From: Flagellimonas oceanensis
GTDB lineage: Bacteria > Bacteroidota > Bacteroidia > Flavobacteriales > Flavobacteriaceae
Direction of reading: 5' to 3'
NCBI RefSeq assembly: GCF_003992595.1
Contig: NZ_RZNA01000022.1
Location: 60,654 to 124,653, forward strand
Length of the DNA: 64,000 nucleotides
Part shown: positions 1 to 8,132 of the stretch, one piece after another
Numbering within the stretch: the first letter of the stretch is position 1
Layout of the letters: each line of letters begins with the position of its first letter
The notes under the pieces: model-generated
The model's database searches: none
Seen by the model: only the letters and a program-made list of their open reading frames with translations
Told to the model about the DNA's origin: nothing
Position numbers and translations under genes: made by a program

Positions 1-2515
1 GGCCACTTTCAATAATGGTGGTGGAAACCAATACATCAAACTCCCCGTTCATAAAGGAAAGCATCAAGGACTCCAATTTTTTTCCTTCCATTTGTCCGTG
101 GCCGATTCCAATTTTGGCATCGGGCACCAAACGTTGGATCATCCCTGCCACCTCCTTGATGTTCTCAATACGGTTATGGATAAAGAACACCTGTCCACCT
201 CTTTGGATTTCGTAGGACACCGCATCGCGGATAATATCTTCGTTCAACCGAATGACCTGACTTTCGATAGGGTATCGATTGGGTGGCGGTGTGTTGATGA
301 CCGAAAGGTCCCGAGCGGCCATCAAACTGAATTGGAGGGTCCTCGGGATAGGGGTGGCCGTTAAGGTAAGCACATCCACATTTTCTTTGATGGAACGCAG
401 TTTTTCCTTGACCGAAACCCCGAATTTTTGCTCTTCGTCCACAATCAGTAGTCCCAAATCCTTGAACTGAACGTTTTTGTTCACCAGTTGATGGGTACCG
501 ATGATGATGTCGATTTTACCAGCGCCTAAGCGCTCCAATACATCCTTTTTCTCTTTGGCGGTACGGAAACGGTTGAGGTAATCCACCGTTACGGGCATTT
601 CCTTTAAACGTTCCCTGAACGTTCTGTTGTGCTGAAAGGCCAAAATGGTGGTCGGTACCAAAACAGCGACTTGTTTACCGTTGTCCACGGCCTTGAATGC
701 GGCCCGAATGGCAACCTCTGTTTTTCCGAAACCAACATCGCCGCAGATCAAGCGGTCCATTGGGCGTTCACTCTCCATATCCTTCTTGACCTCTTGGGTG
801 CTCTTTTCTTGGTCAGGGGTGTCCTCGTAGATAAATGAAGCCTCCAGTTCGTGTTGTAGGTAGCTGTCGGGAGCGTACTGAAACCCTTTTTCCAATCGAC
901 GCTTGGCGTAGACTTTGATAAGGTCGAAGGCAATTTTTTTGACCCTTGCCTTGGTTTTTTGCTTCAGTTTTTTCCAGGCAGCGGAACCCAACTTGAAGAT
1001 TTTCGGGGGGGCACCGTCCTTGCCATTGTATTTGGATATTTTGTGCAGCGAGTGGATGCTGACGTAGAGAATATCCCGGTCGCCATAGATCAGTTTGATG
1101 GCTTCCTGTTTTTTGCCCTCCACATCGATTTTTTGCAGTCCGCCGAACTTACCGATACCATGATCAATGTGCGTCACATAGTCCCCAATTTCCAGTTTGT
1201 TGAGATCCTTCAGTGTGATGGCCTGCTTTTTGGCATAGCCATTCTTTAAATGGAACTTGTGGTAACGTTCAAAAATTTGATGATCTGAGTAGCAGGCAAT
1301 TTTTAAATCTTGATCTACAAACCCTTGGAACAACGGAAAAATGATGGTTTGGTAGTGCACCGTCTGATCCACTTCATCAAAAATGTCGTGAAAACGCTTG
1401 GCCTGCTGCTCTGTGGAACAGAAAATATAGTTGCTGTAACCCGCATCCCGATTTTCGTTGAGGTTTTCAATGAGCAGGTCAAACTTTTTATTGAAGGAAG
1501 GTTGTGGTCTGGTGTTGAATTGGATTTCGTTACCCTGAACTTGTTTCAGGGTCTCACTCGAAACTCCGATGTGAATACACAAATAATCATTCAACTGCTC
1601 TTTCAGCAAAGCCGAATCCAAAAACAATTCCTTGGGTTGGGCGTGTTTGATTTCTTTGCTCAACTTATCAAAACTTTCCTTTGCTTTTTCAAAAAAGGAA
1701 TCGATGCGGTCGTAAATCAGCGCAGGATTTTTGGCAAAGACCACCGTTTTATCTGAAATATATTTTAAGAAACTTTCCCGTATTTCCTCCGTGAACTTAT
1801 TTTCCACGTTCGGAATAATCGTGATTTTCTTCACTTTATCCGTGGAGAGTTGTGTTTCCACATCAAAAGTTCGAATACTTTCCACTTCATCCCCAAAAAA
1901 CTCGATCCGGTAAGGCTCATCGTGCGAGAAGGAGAAAACATCCACAATACCGCCTCGAACCGAAAATTCTCCAGGCTCGGTCACAAAGTCCACTCGCTTG
2001 AACTGATATTCAAATAACACTTCGTTCAAAAAGTCCAACGAAATTTCGTCGCCGATCTTTATCTTTTGCGTGTTCTTGTCCAGTTCCTTTCGCGTGACCA
2101 CTTTTTCAAAAAGCGCATCGGGATAGGTAACAATTACGGCAGGTTTTTTTCTGGAATTGATGCGGTTGAGCACTTCGGCACGTAGCAACACGTTGGCATT
2201 GTCCGTTTCTTCAATTTGATAGGGCCTACGATAACTTCCAGGGTAAAAAAGCACATCTTTTTCTCCGATTAACTGCTCCAGATCGTTCAAGTGATAGGCA
2301 GCTTCCTCTTTGTCGTTCAGAATCAATAGAAATGGAGATTCAGCTGATTTGAAAGCTTCTGAAATCACAAAGGAAAGTGAAGAGCCCACAAGTCCTTTGA
2401 TGTTGATTTTACGTGAGGCTTGGGCGTCGTTGTGTTGAGTTTGGGCAATCCTGTCCCTCAGTTTCCCAAGTTGGGGAGACTGTTCAAAAAGTTGGGAAAT
2501 CGGGGTTTTGGTCAA
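1..2515 (-). CDS. mfd: Transcription-repair coupling factor Mfd (3' part outside window)
   Basis: This is the N-terminal ~838 residues of Mfd, the ATP-driven translocase that removes stalled RNA polymerase and recruits UvrA/B. The family is usually ~1,100-1,180 residues, so roughly a quarter lies beyond the left edge. Visible in order are a UvrB-like N-terminal region, an RNA-polymerase-interaction segment with GDYVTHIDHGIGKFG near residue 445, Walker A GDVGFGKTE near 592, the Mfd-type DEEQKFGV box near 692, and LTATPIPRTL. No ATG or GTG is in frame between the upstream stop (2555-2557) and the conserved start. TTG at 2513-2515 fits, with a -7 element only ~18 bases upstream. Residues ~319-328 (SSETLKQVQG) are encoded by a repeat copy and look like an insertion. 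Confidence 0.95.
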   Translation of the reverse strand, partial: MTKTPISQLFEQSPQLGKLRDRIAQTQHNDAQASRKINIKGLVGSSLSFVISEAFKSAESPFLLILNDKEEAAYHLNDLEQLIGEKDVLFYPGSYRRPYQIEETDNANVLLRAEVLNRINSRKKPAVIVTYPDALFEKVVTRKELDKNTQKIKIGDEISLDFLNEVLFEYQFKRVDFVTEPGEFSVRGGIVDVFSFSHDEPYRIEFFGDEVESIRTFDVETQLSTDKVKKITIIPNVENKFTEEIRESFLKYISDKTVVFAKNPALIYDRIDSFFEKAKESFDKLSKEIKHAQPKELFLDSALLKEQLNDYLCIHIGVSSETLKQVQGNEIQFNTRPQPSFNKKFDLLIENLNENRDAGYSNYIFCSTEQQAKRFHDIFDEVDQTVHYQTIIFPLFQGFVDQDLKIACYSDHQIFERYHKFHLKNGYAKKQAITLKDLNKLEIGDYVTHIDHGIGKFGGLQKIDVEGKKQEAIKLIYGDRDILYVSIHSLHKISKYNGKDGAPPKIFKLGSAAWKKLKQKTKARVKKIAFDLIKVYAKRRLEKGFQYAPDSYLQHELEASFIYEDTPDQEKSTQEVKKDMESERPMDRLICGDVGFGKTEVAIRAAFKAVDNGKQVAVLVPTTILAFQHNRTFRERLKEMPVTVDYLNRFRTAKEKKDVLERLGAGKIDIIIGTHQLVNKNVQFKDLGLLIVDEEQKFGVSVKEKLRSIKENVDVLTLTATPIPRTLQFSLMAARDLSVINTPPPNRYPIESQVIRLNEDIIRDAVSYEIQRGGQVFFIHNRIENIKEVAGMIQRLVPDAKIGIGHGQMEGKKLESLMLSFMNGEFDVLVSTTIIESG
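1531..1557. repeat. Interspersed palindromic repeat inside the mfd reading frame
   Basis: The inverted repeat accctgaac-t-tgtttcagggt sits inside mfd and reads through in frame as ETLKQVQG on the minus strand. Its core (tgaac-ttgtttcag) is shared with the intergenic copies at 2585-2612 and 3434-3462, so I read it as a member of the same mobile or amplified repeat family that has become part of the protein. That it is an insertion is inferred from the shared core; no alignment of Mfd homologues was possible. Confidence 0.7.
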
Positions 2516-2532
2516 TCCAAAAAACTTTGCGG

Positions 2533-2540
2533 CAAAGATA
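2533..2540 (-). promoter_or_regulatory. Candidate -7 element for mfd
   Basis: On the minus strand this reads TATCTTTG, matching the Bacteroidota -7 consensus TAnnTTTG. Transcription would start around 2526-2528, leaving a leader of only about a dozen bases before the TTG start at 2515. No clean -33 TTTG was seen. Confidence 0.45.
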
Positions 2541-2584
2541 GACCGCGAAAAGTTTTACTAAAAATGTTTTTTGGGGTTTCTTTT

Positions 2585-2680
2585 CGTCATACCGAACTTG
2601 TTTCAGCATCCCACTTATAGGTAATCGTGTTAATCGGCAGTGTCATTTCGAGCGGAGTCGAGGGGGCAGTCGAGACATCT
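2585..2680. repeat. Two interspersed repeat units between mfd and pdeM
   Basis: The first unit (2585-2612) contains cgtcataccgaacttgtttc, the same core as the copy inside mfd. The second (2642-2680) reads gtcatttcgagcggagtcga followed by a related cgagacatct tail. The second unit supplies the stop codon of pdeM (tag at 2681-2679). Short units of this kind are commonly scattered through flavobacterial intergenic DNA. No open frame spans them. Confidence 0.65.
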
Positions 2681-3311
2681 AAACCTTAATAACACTGTTC
2701 TCCACAATGGCATATACCTCGTCTGAATCCTTAGGGTCGAGGGAATGGGTTCCTGTAAATTGACCGAATGCGGGAAGAATCATTTGATTTACAGATTTGA
2801 AAAAACAGGGCAACTTGATGCGTTCCCGGCCAAAACCTCTCAGTTTTATGGACGGATGTATGTGTCCGCAAAAGGTAAAATACCCTTTGCGTTCCTCGGG
2901 ATGATGAGTCAATAGGAAAGAATCAATGACCAACTCTGAAAATATGGAAACCACTAGTTTCTCAAATTTTTCTGGGGCAATGATGTCGTGGTTGCCCGCT
3001 ACCAAAAGTATTTCGGCAGGTGTCTTTGCCACCCAATTTTCAAACAATTCCCACTCCTTGTTCAACGATGAATGAAAGAGGTCGCCCAAAAAACAGATTT
3101 GAAAAGGTTGAAAATCGGACACGATTTTATCGAGTAGCAAAAAGTTTTGGTGAATGGCCTTTCTCGGAACGGCCGCTCCGAACTTTCTGAAGTGGGATAC
3201 CTTGCCCAAATGTACATCACTGATCAGCAAGAGTGATTTCTCTTCCCAAAATAACCCGCCCAAAGGGTGGAGTTGAAATTTTTGGTTGTGTATTTGAATA
3301 TTTTGCACCAT
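2679..3311 (-). CDS. pdeM: Ligase-associated DNA damage response endonuclease PdeM
   Basis: This is a calcineurin-like metallophosphoesterase of 210 residues. The metal-binding motifs appear in order: ISDVHLGK, LGDLFHS, AGNHD and CGHIHP. The family acts as an endonuclease/phosphodiesterase in a bacterial repair module with an Lhr-like helicase, an exonuclease and an ATP-dependent ligase. I start it at the ATG at 3309-3311 (MVQNIQIHNQ). A longer frame to 3380 would run back into repeat DNA and adds a non-conserved, repeat-derived N-terminus. It lies downstream of the helicase gene on the same strand, 206 bases away across a repeat cluster, so co-transcription is likely but not certain. Confidence 0.88.
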   Translation of the reverse strand: MVQNIQIHNQKFQLHPLGGLFWEEKSLLLISDVHLGKVSHFRKFGAAVPRKAIHQNFLLLDKIVSDFQPFQICFLGDLFHSSLNKEWELFENWVAKTPAEILLVAGNHDIIAPEKFEKLVVSIFSELVIDSFLLTHHPEERKGYFTFCGHIHPSIKLRGFGRERIKLPCFFKSVNQMILPAFGQFTGTHSLDPKDSDEVYAIVENSVIKV

Positions 3312-3342
3312 TAATATCAGATACCGCAAAGGTAGTTCAATT

Positions 3343-3497
3343 GTTATTTCGAACCGAGCGAAGCAAGTGTGAGAAATCAAGTTTTAGATTTCTCAATCGT
3401 CGTTACCCTCCTCATATCGAAATGACCTTCTTGCGTCATGCTGAACCTGTTTCAGTATCCCTGTCGGATGAGATTCCGTGGCGGGGCACGGAATGAC
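3343..3497. repeat. Cluster of interspersed palindromic repeats between helicase and pdeM
   Basis: The stretch contains gttatttcgaaccgagcgaa with an agaaatc/gatttct inverted arm (3343-3395), then gtcatgctgaacctgtttca (3436-3455), then an attccgtg/cacggaat inverted pair ending gaatgac (3472-3497). The central unit shares its core with the copies at 1531 and 2585. No credible gene lies here. Open frames through it are low complexity and repeat-derived. Confidence 0.65.
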
Positions 3498-3517
3498 AAG
3501 AGGCTTGGGTTCGATGG

Positions 3518-5965
3518 TTATTTGGTCAACTTGGCCATCATTCGTTGAATACGGTCCGCCAATTTTTCGTTGGACAGTTTTTCCCGTAACCTATCGGTGA
3601 TAATGGGGAAGGAGAGGGGCGTGGGTTGCGAACATTGTTTCCATACGATTTCTTGTTGTGCGATTCGCTCCAAGGCCAAACGCATACGACCTTCTTCCAA
3701 TTGGTGCTCAAAGGTTTCGGTGTAGGCTTGCTGATAGAGTAAATTATCATCCTCAAAATCACGAAAAACATCAAATAACAATTCCGAACTGCTTTGCAGG
3801 TGTTTCATTTTGATGCCTTTTTCGGGATAGCCCGTAAAAACCATACCGCTGATAACGGCAATATCACGGAATTTTCTACGTGCCATTTCGTTGGAGTTTA
3901 AACTTTTTTGAAGGTCGGACAACATATATTCGGGTGTAAAAAGGTTGTTGTCCAAAATTTCCTGAATGTCAATTTCCCTGTCTGATAGCAATTCAAAACC
4001 ATAATCGTTGAATGCAAGGGAACAGGTTATTGGTGCCAGCAAGCTGATACGATAGGCCAACAGGCTGCTCATTCCCTCATGGATGGCCCTGCCCTCGAAG
4101 GGGTAGAACATATGGTGGTAGCCATCGCGGGTCTTGAAGGTTTCAATCAAAAATTGATGGGGCTGTGGCACAATGCTTTCTTCTCGTTGTTTGGCAAACA
4201 TGGGATTCAATGCCTGGATTTCTTCCGACTGTTCCGAAAACTCCAACTCGGCGGTATACAGCTCTTGACGCAACAGTTCCGACATCTTTGCGGAGAAGCT
4301 CAAACGTCCACCCATCCAACTGGGCACTTTATTGGTCCTTTTTTTGGAGTTGCGTACATGGGCCGCCATTCCCTTGATCCTTATAAATTCCAGGTTTCGA
4401 CCAGCGAAGGTAAAAACATCGCCCGGACTTAACTTGGAGATGAAGTATTCCTCGATACTGCCAATGTATCCTCCTTTTTGATAGCGCACAGAAATAGTGG
4501 CGTCGCCCACTATGGTGCCAATCTGAAAACGATGCCGCATGGCCACCGCCCTGCTGTTCACTTTAAATTTGCCATCTTCTTCGACCTCTACTTTTTTGTA
4601 TTCGTCGTAGCTCTTCAGACTTTGACTGCCCATCACCAAAAAATTAAGCAGCCATTGCCATTGTTCCTCGGTCAAGGTTTGGTAGCAAAATGTTTGTTTG
4701 ATCTCGGGGTAGATCTCATCAGGATAAAACCCATCGGAAACGGCCAAGGTGGTCAAATATTGGATAAGTACGTCAAAGCTGTTCAAATAGGGGATGCGGT
4801 CTTCCACAGCGCTGTTCAACACCGCTTTTTGCATGGCCGAAGCTTCGACCAATTCTATGGCATGGGTGGGTAAAAAATGAATCACACTTTCCTTGCCCGG
4901 TCTGTGGCCACTGCGCCCAGCTCTTTGTAAAAAACGGGCTACGCCTTTTGGACCGCCGATTTGGATTACCGTTTCCACAGGTGCAAAATCCACTCCCAGG
5001 TCTAGGCTCGATGTGCAGACCACTGCTTTTAGACTTTCGTTACGGATGGCCTGTTCCACCCAAAGACGGGTTTCTTTGTTGATGCTTCCATGGTGCATGG
5101 CCATTTCCCCGGCAAATTCCGGATACTTCTCCAGTATTTTCTGAAACCAAATCTCACATTGGCTTCGGGTGTTGGTAAAGAGCAAGGTGGTTTTACTGTT
5201 ATTGATGATGGGTACCACCTGATCCAAAAGGTGCAGCCCCAAATGTCCGCGCCAAGGAAAGGTTTCCATTTCCTTAGGAACAATACTTTTTACCGTGATT
5301 TTTTTATTGAGGTTGGCCTTGACCAAAACCGAATTTTCCAGTTCCGGCGATGTTGGGCCCAACAAGACTTCCCGGGCTTGTTCCAGATTCCCAATGGTGG
5401 CCGATATGCCCCAAATTCGTAACTCCTTGCAGATGGTTTTTAATCGGGAAAGCCCCAATTCCATTTGAACGCCCCGCTTGGTACCCAAAAGTTCGTGCCA
5501 CTCATCCACAACAACGGCGGAACAGTCCTTGAAGGTTTTTTCGTAACCTTTGGAGGATAGCAACAACTGTAAACTCTCTGGAGTTGTGATCAATAGGTCG
5601 GGCATATGGGTACGCATTTTTGCCCGTTCTTTTGCCGAGGTATCCCCTGTACGAATTCCAACGGTCATTTGTGTTTCCAAATCTTGGGTGATGCGCTCCG
5701 CCGATTGTTTTATTTCTTGTGAAAGCGCTCGCAATGGGGTAATCCAGATCGCTTTCAGCCCTTTTTTGTGTTTAATCTTATAATCGGGATGGTTTTTGAT
5801 GTAATTGAGCACGATCGGAAACCAAAGCGCATAGGTTTTTCCGCTTCCCGTGGGGGCATTCAAAAGGCCGTGTTTGCCATCCAAAAAGGCGTTCCAACTC
5901 TCTTCCTGAAAGGGAAAGGGTTTCCAATTTTGTTCTTTGAACCAATTTTCGGCAATATGAAACAA
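3518..5965 (-). CDS. Ligase-associated DNA damage response DEXH-box helicase (Lhr-like)
   Basis: This is an 815-residue superfamily 2 helicase of the Lhr group. Visible motifs are Walker A NAPTGSGKTYALW near residue 40, the Walker B variant VVDEWHELLG near 153, a SAT motif (ISATIGN), and motif VI RFLQRAGRSGHRPG. Its size fits the shorter bacterial ligase-associated form rather than the ~1,500-residue Lhr. The family unwinds DNA 3'-5' in a repair module with PdeM, an exonuclease and a DNA ligase. Here PdeM follows it. Upstream is a divergent TerB-like gene, so the ligase and exonuclease genes are not beside it. The start MFHIAENWF fits family N-termini. Confidence 0.92.
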   Translation of the reverse strand: MFHIAENWFKEQNWKPFPFQEESWNAFLDGKHGLLNAPTGSGKTYALWFPIVLNYIKNHPDYKIKHKKGLKAIWITPLRALSQEIKQSAERITQDLETQMTVGIRTGDTSAKERAKMRTHMPDLLITTPESLQLLLSSKGYEKTFKDCSAVVVDEWHELLGTKRGVQMELGLSRLKTICKELRIWGISATIGNLEQAREVLLGPTSPELENSVLVKANLNKKITVKSIVPKEMETFPWRGHLGLHLLDQVVPIINNSKTTLLFTNTRSQCEIWFQKILEKYPEFAGEMAMHHGSINKETRLWVEQAIRNESLKAVVCTSSLDLGVDFAPVETVIQIGGPKGVARFLQRAGRSGHRPGKESVIHFLPTHAIELVEASAMQKAVLNSAVEDRIPYLNSFDVLIQYLTTLAVSDGFYPDEIYPEIKQTFCYQTLTEEQWQWLLNFLVMGSQSLKSYDEYKKVEVEEDGKFKVNSRAVAMRHRFQIGTIVGDATISVRYQKGGYIGSIEEYFISKLSPGDVFTFAGRNLEFIRIKGMAAHVRNSKKRTNKVPSWMGGRLSFSAKMSELLRQELYTAELEFSEQSEEIQALNPMFAKQREESIVPQPHQFLIETFKTRDGYHHMFYPFEGRAIHEGMSSLLAYRISLLAPITCSLAFNDYGFELLSDREIDIQEILDNNLFTPEYMLSDLQKSLNSNEMARRKFRDIAVISGMVFTGYPEKGIKMKHLQSSSELLFDVFRDFEDDNLLYQQAYTETFEHQLEEGRMRLALERIAQQEIVWKQCSQPTPLSFPIITDRLREKLSNEKLADRIQRMMAKLTK

Positions 5966-6024
5966 TTCAGAATCTTGCAGGGCTGTAGTGCTTTGGATTG
6001 AAAAATACGAATTTCTTTATTGGG

Positions 6025-6060
6025 TTTGTACCCACTATTTTGTGATAAGATTTATATTTG
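6025..6060 (+). promoter_or_regulatory. Candidate promoter for the TerB-like gene
   Basis: A -7 element TATATTTG (6053-6060) matches TAnnTTTG exactly. A TTTG at 6025-6028 could be the -33 element, though the 24-base spacing is slightly long. The start codon follows 18 bases after the -7 box. Confidence 0.5.
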
Positions 6061-6078
6061 TGCCACAAAATTTGAGAT

Positions 6079-6507
6079 ATGCCGATTTTAGATCTATACG
6101 AGCACGGAGACCATAAGAAGAATTTGGCCCATTTTGCCACATTGGCAAGTTTGGCTGCGGTGGATGGGGAAATCAATCCGAAGGAGATGGCCGTTTTGGA
6201 AAAATTTGCCTTCAAACTCAATATCAGCGAGGATGAATTCAAGGTGGTCATGAAGAAGGAGAACAAATATCCCATCGAGACTCCGCACAGTGGCGAGAAA
6301 AGATACAAAAGGCTATTTGAATTTTTCCAGATTATCTTCTCTGACCACGATATCGATGATGAAGAGCGTAAGATTGTGGAAAAGTATGCCGTGGGCCTTG
6401 GTTTTTCCCCAAAGTCGGCTGCAGAGATCATCGATAAATCCATAAAGATCTTTACGGGTAACATCCCATTTGAGGATTACCATGAATTGGTAAAGCGGGA
6501 AGGCTAG
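6079..6507 (+). CDS. TerB-family (tellurite resistance-like) protein
   Basis: A 142-residue, largely helical soluble protein with a TerB-like arrangement: the first half carries [19 protein letters not shown] and the second repeats the pattern with [20 protein letters not shown]. These acidic, metal-binding-like helices are typical of TerB. The family is widespread in Bacteroidota as a single gene, sometimes mislabelled as an excinuclease subunit; its role is not settled. There is no ter operon here, so tellurite resistance should not be assumed. The stop codon overlaps the stop of the convergent fbp gene. Confidence 0.85.
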   Translation: MPILDLYEHGDHKKNLAHFATLASLAAVDGEINPKEMAVLEKFAFKLNISEDEFKVVMKKENKYPIETPHSGEKRYKRLFEFFQIIFSDHDIDDEERKIVEKYAVGLGFSPKSAAEIIDKSIKIFTGNIPFEDYHELVKREG

Positions 6508-7511
6508 GACCTCGCCATAAATTCTTCCGCTTTTTCCACCATTTTTTTACTTCCGCAGAAAAAAGGAACACGTTCGTGCAACTCGGTTGGTTGTATGTCC
6601 ATAATGCGCTGGTAGCCATCACTTGCCTTGCCATTGGCCTGTTCGGCCAAAAAGGCCATTGGATTGCACTCGTACAATAGGCGAAGTTTACCATTTTGGG
6701 CTTTGCTACTTTTGGGATACATATAAATACCTCCCTTGATCATATTACGATGAAAATCGGAGACCAATGAACCGATATATCTTGAGGTGTACGGTCTGTC
6801 CCCTTCTTCCATTTGGCAGTACTTGATGTAATCCTTCACTCCTTGCGGAAAATGGATATAGTTTCCTTCATTTACAGAGTAGATTTGACCTGTTTCTGGA
6901 AATTGCATATTGGGATGGGATAGGTAAAAGGTCCCCAAAGCGGGATTCAGTGTAAAGCCATTTACCCCATGTCCCGTGGTGTACACGTACATCGTGGAAG
7001 TGCCATAAATGATGTAGCCCGCGGCAATCTGGTTTTTGCCCGGTTGCAGGAAATCTTCCAAAGTTACCGGTGTTCCAACAGGCGTAACCCTTCTGTAGAT
7101 GGAAAAAATGGTGCCCACCGACACGTTCACATCAATATTGGATGAACCATCCAGAGGATCTATCAAAACCACATATTTGTTTTGATGCTGCTTGTCAAAA
7201 CTGTTGATACTGATAAAATCGTCTTCCTCTTCCGAAGCGATTCCACAAACGATCTCACGGTTCTTCAAAGTTTGAATGAACTTTTCATTGGCCAGAACAT
7301 CCAATTTTTGTTGGTTTTCCCCTTGAATATTGGTTTCGCCTGCGGCGCCAATGATGTCCACAAGCCCGGCTTTGTTCACTTCGTGATTCACTACTTTTGC
7401 GGCCAAACGGATACCGTTAAGCAATCTTGAAAGTTCCCCGGAAGTGTATTGAAATGATTCTTGGTTGGCGATGATGAACTCGCCCATGGTTAGTCGTTGT
7501 TTGTCAAACAT
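6504..7511 (-). CDS. fbp: Fructose-1,6-bisphosphatase class 1
   Basis: Hydrolyses fructose-1,6-bisphosphate to fructose-6-phosphate in gluconeogenesis. The class 1 metal/substrate motif [18 protein letters not shown] is intact. So are the acidic EEEDDF loop and the C-terminal half with [16 protein letters not shown] and [18 protein letters not shown] start it at 7511 ([12 protein letters not shown]), giving 335 residues, the usual size. The longer frame from 7550 would put its start on top of a GATATTTG sequence that looks like a promoter -7 box. It is transcribed convergently with the TerB-like gene, and the two stop codons share CTAG at 6504-6507. Confidence 0.95.
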   Translation of the reverse strand: MFDKQRLTMGEFIIANQESFQYTSGELSRLLNGIRLAAKVVNHEVNKAGLVDIIGAAGETNIQGENQQKLDVLANEKFIQTLKNREIVCGIASEEEDDFISINSFDKQHQNKYVVLIDPLDGSSNIDVNVSVGTIFSIYRRVTPVGTPVTLEDFLQPGKNQIAAGYIIYGTSTMYVYTTGHGVNGFTLNPALGTFYLSHPNMQFPETGQIYSVNEGNYIHFPQGVKDYIKYCQMEEGDRPYTSRYIGSLVSDFHRNMIKGGIYMYPKSSKAQNGKLRLLYECNPMAFLAEQANGKASDGYQRIMDIQPTELHERVPFFCGSKKMVEKAEEFMARS

Positions 7512-7597
7512 TGGGAAAGACTGTTTTATTTGAGGACAAATATCGGGCATTTTGTGAAACTACAACGTTTTCGAAGGACTTTAATTGTGTAATTTTA

Positions 7598-7605
7598 TAA
7601 CTTTG
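7598..7605 (+). promoter_or_regulatory. Candidate -7 element for the GNAT gene
   Basis: TAACTTTG matches the Bacteroidota TAnnTTTG consensus and lies 19 bases upstream of the ATG. No convincing -33 box was seen. Confidence 0.45.
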
Positions 7606-7624
7606 AGTTTTATTTGTAACAATT

Positions 7625-8107
7625 ATGGAATATACGATCAGAGAGGCCCAACAAGAAGATATGGAACAAGTGTTGAACTTGGTTCAAGAACTGGCCAATT
7701 ATGAGAAAGAACCCGATGCTGTTGAAATTACCAAGGACGATTTGGTAAAACACGGATTTGGCGAAGAGAGGATGTTCCATTGTTTTGTTGCCGATACTCC
7801 AGACGGCATCGCGGGCATAGCCTTGGTCTATTCAAGGTATTCCACATGGAAAGGTCCGGCGATCCATTTGGAGGATTTGATCGTGTCCGAAAGAATGAGG
7901 GGAAGTGGCTTGGGAACAGCTTTGCTGGATGAGGTGGTCAAGTACGGAGCTGGTTTGGGCGTAAAGCGTATTTGCTGGGAAGTATTGGATTGGAACGAAC
8001 CCGCCATCGAGTTTTATGAAAAGAAAGGGGCCAACGTTCTAAGGGATTGGGATGTGGTTCAATTGGATGAAAAAGGAATTAAAAATTATATGGAGAGCCT
8101 CAACTAG
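7625..8107 (+). CDS. GNAT N-acetyltransferase, diamine-acetyltransferase-like
   Basis: A 160-residue GCN5-related acetyltransferase. The acetyl-CoA pyrophosphate loop is SERMRGSGLGTALL, and the C-terminal part (LDWNEPAIEFYEKKGA) is typical of the group that includes spermidine/spermine and thialysine acetyltransferases. The length suits that subgroup. The substrate cannot be read from sequence. Aspartate kinase begins 25 bases downstream on the same strand, so the two are probably co-transcribed. Confidence 0.88.
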   Translation: MEYTIREAQQEDMEQVLNLVQELANYEKEPDAVEITKDDLVKHGFGEERMFHCFVADTPDGIAGIALVYSRYSTWKGPAIHLEDLIVSERMRGSGLGTALLDEVVKYGAGLGVKRICWEVLDWNEPAIEFYEKKGANVLRDWDVVQLDEKGIKNYMESLN

Positions 8108-8132
8108 GCATCCAAAAGAATAGCATACATAC

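Noticed and set aside
1531..1557. Inverted repeat in mfd as a terminator
   Set aside because: It lies inside an open reading frame and has no T-tract; it matches the interspersed repeat family instead.
2420..2620. Plus-strand frame ending RHTELVSASHL as a gene
   Set aside because: It overlaps the start of mfd on the other strand and its end is repeat DNA; similar peptides arise from the repeat in many flavobacteria.
6079..6507. TerB-like gene as evidence for tellurite resistance
   Set aside because: It is a lone gene with no ter operon partners; the family is common without resistance.
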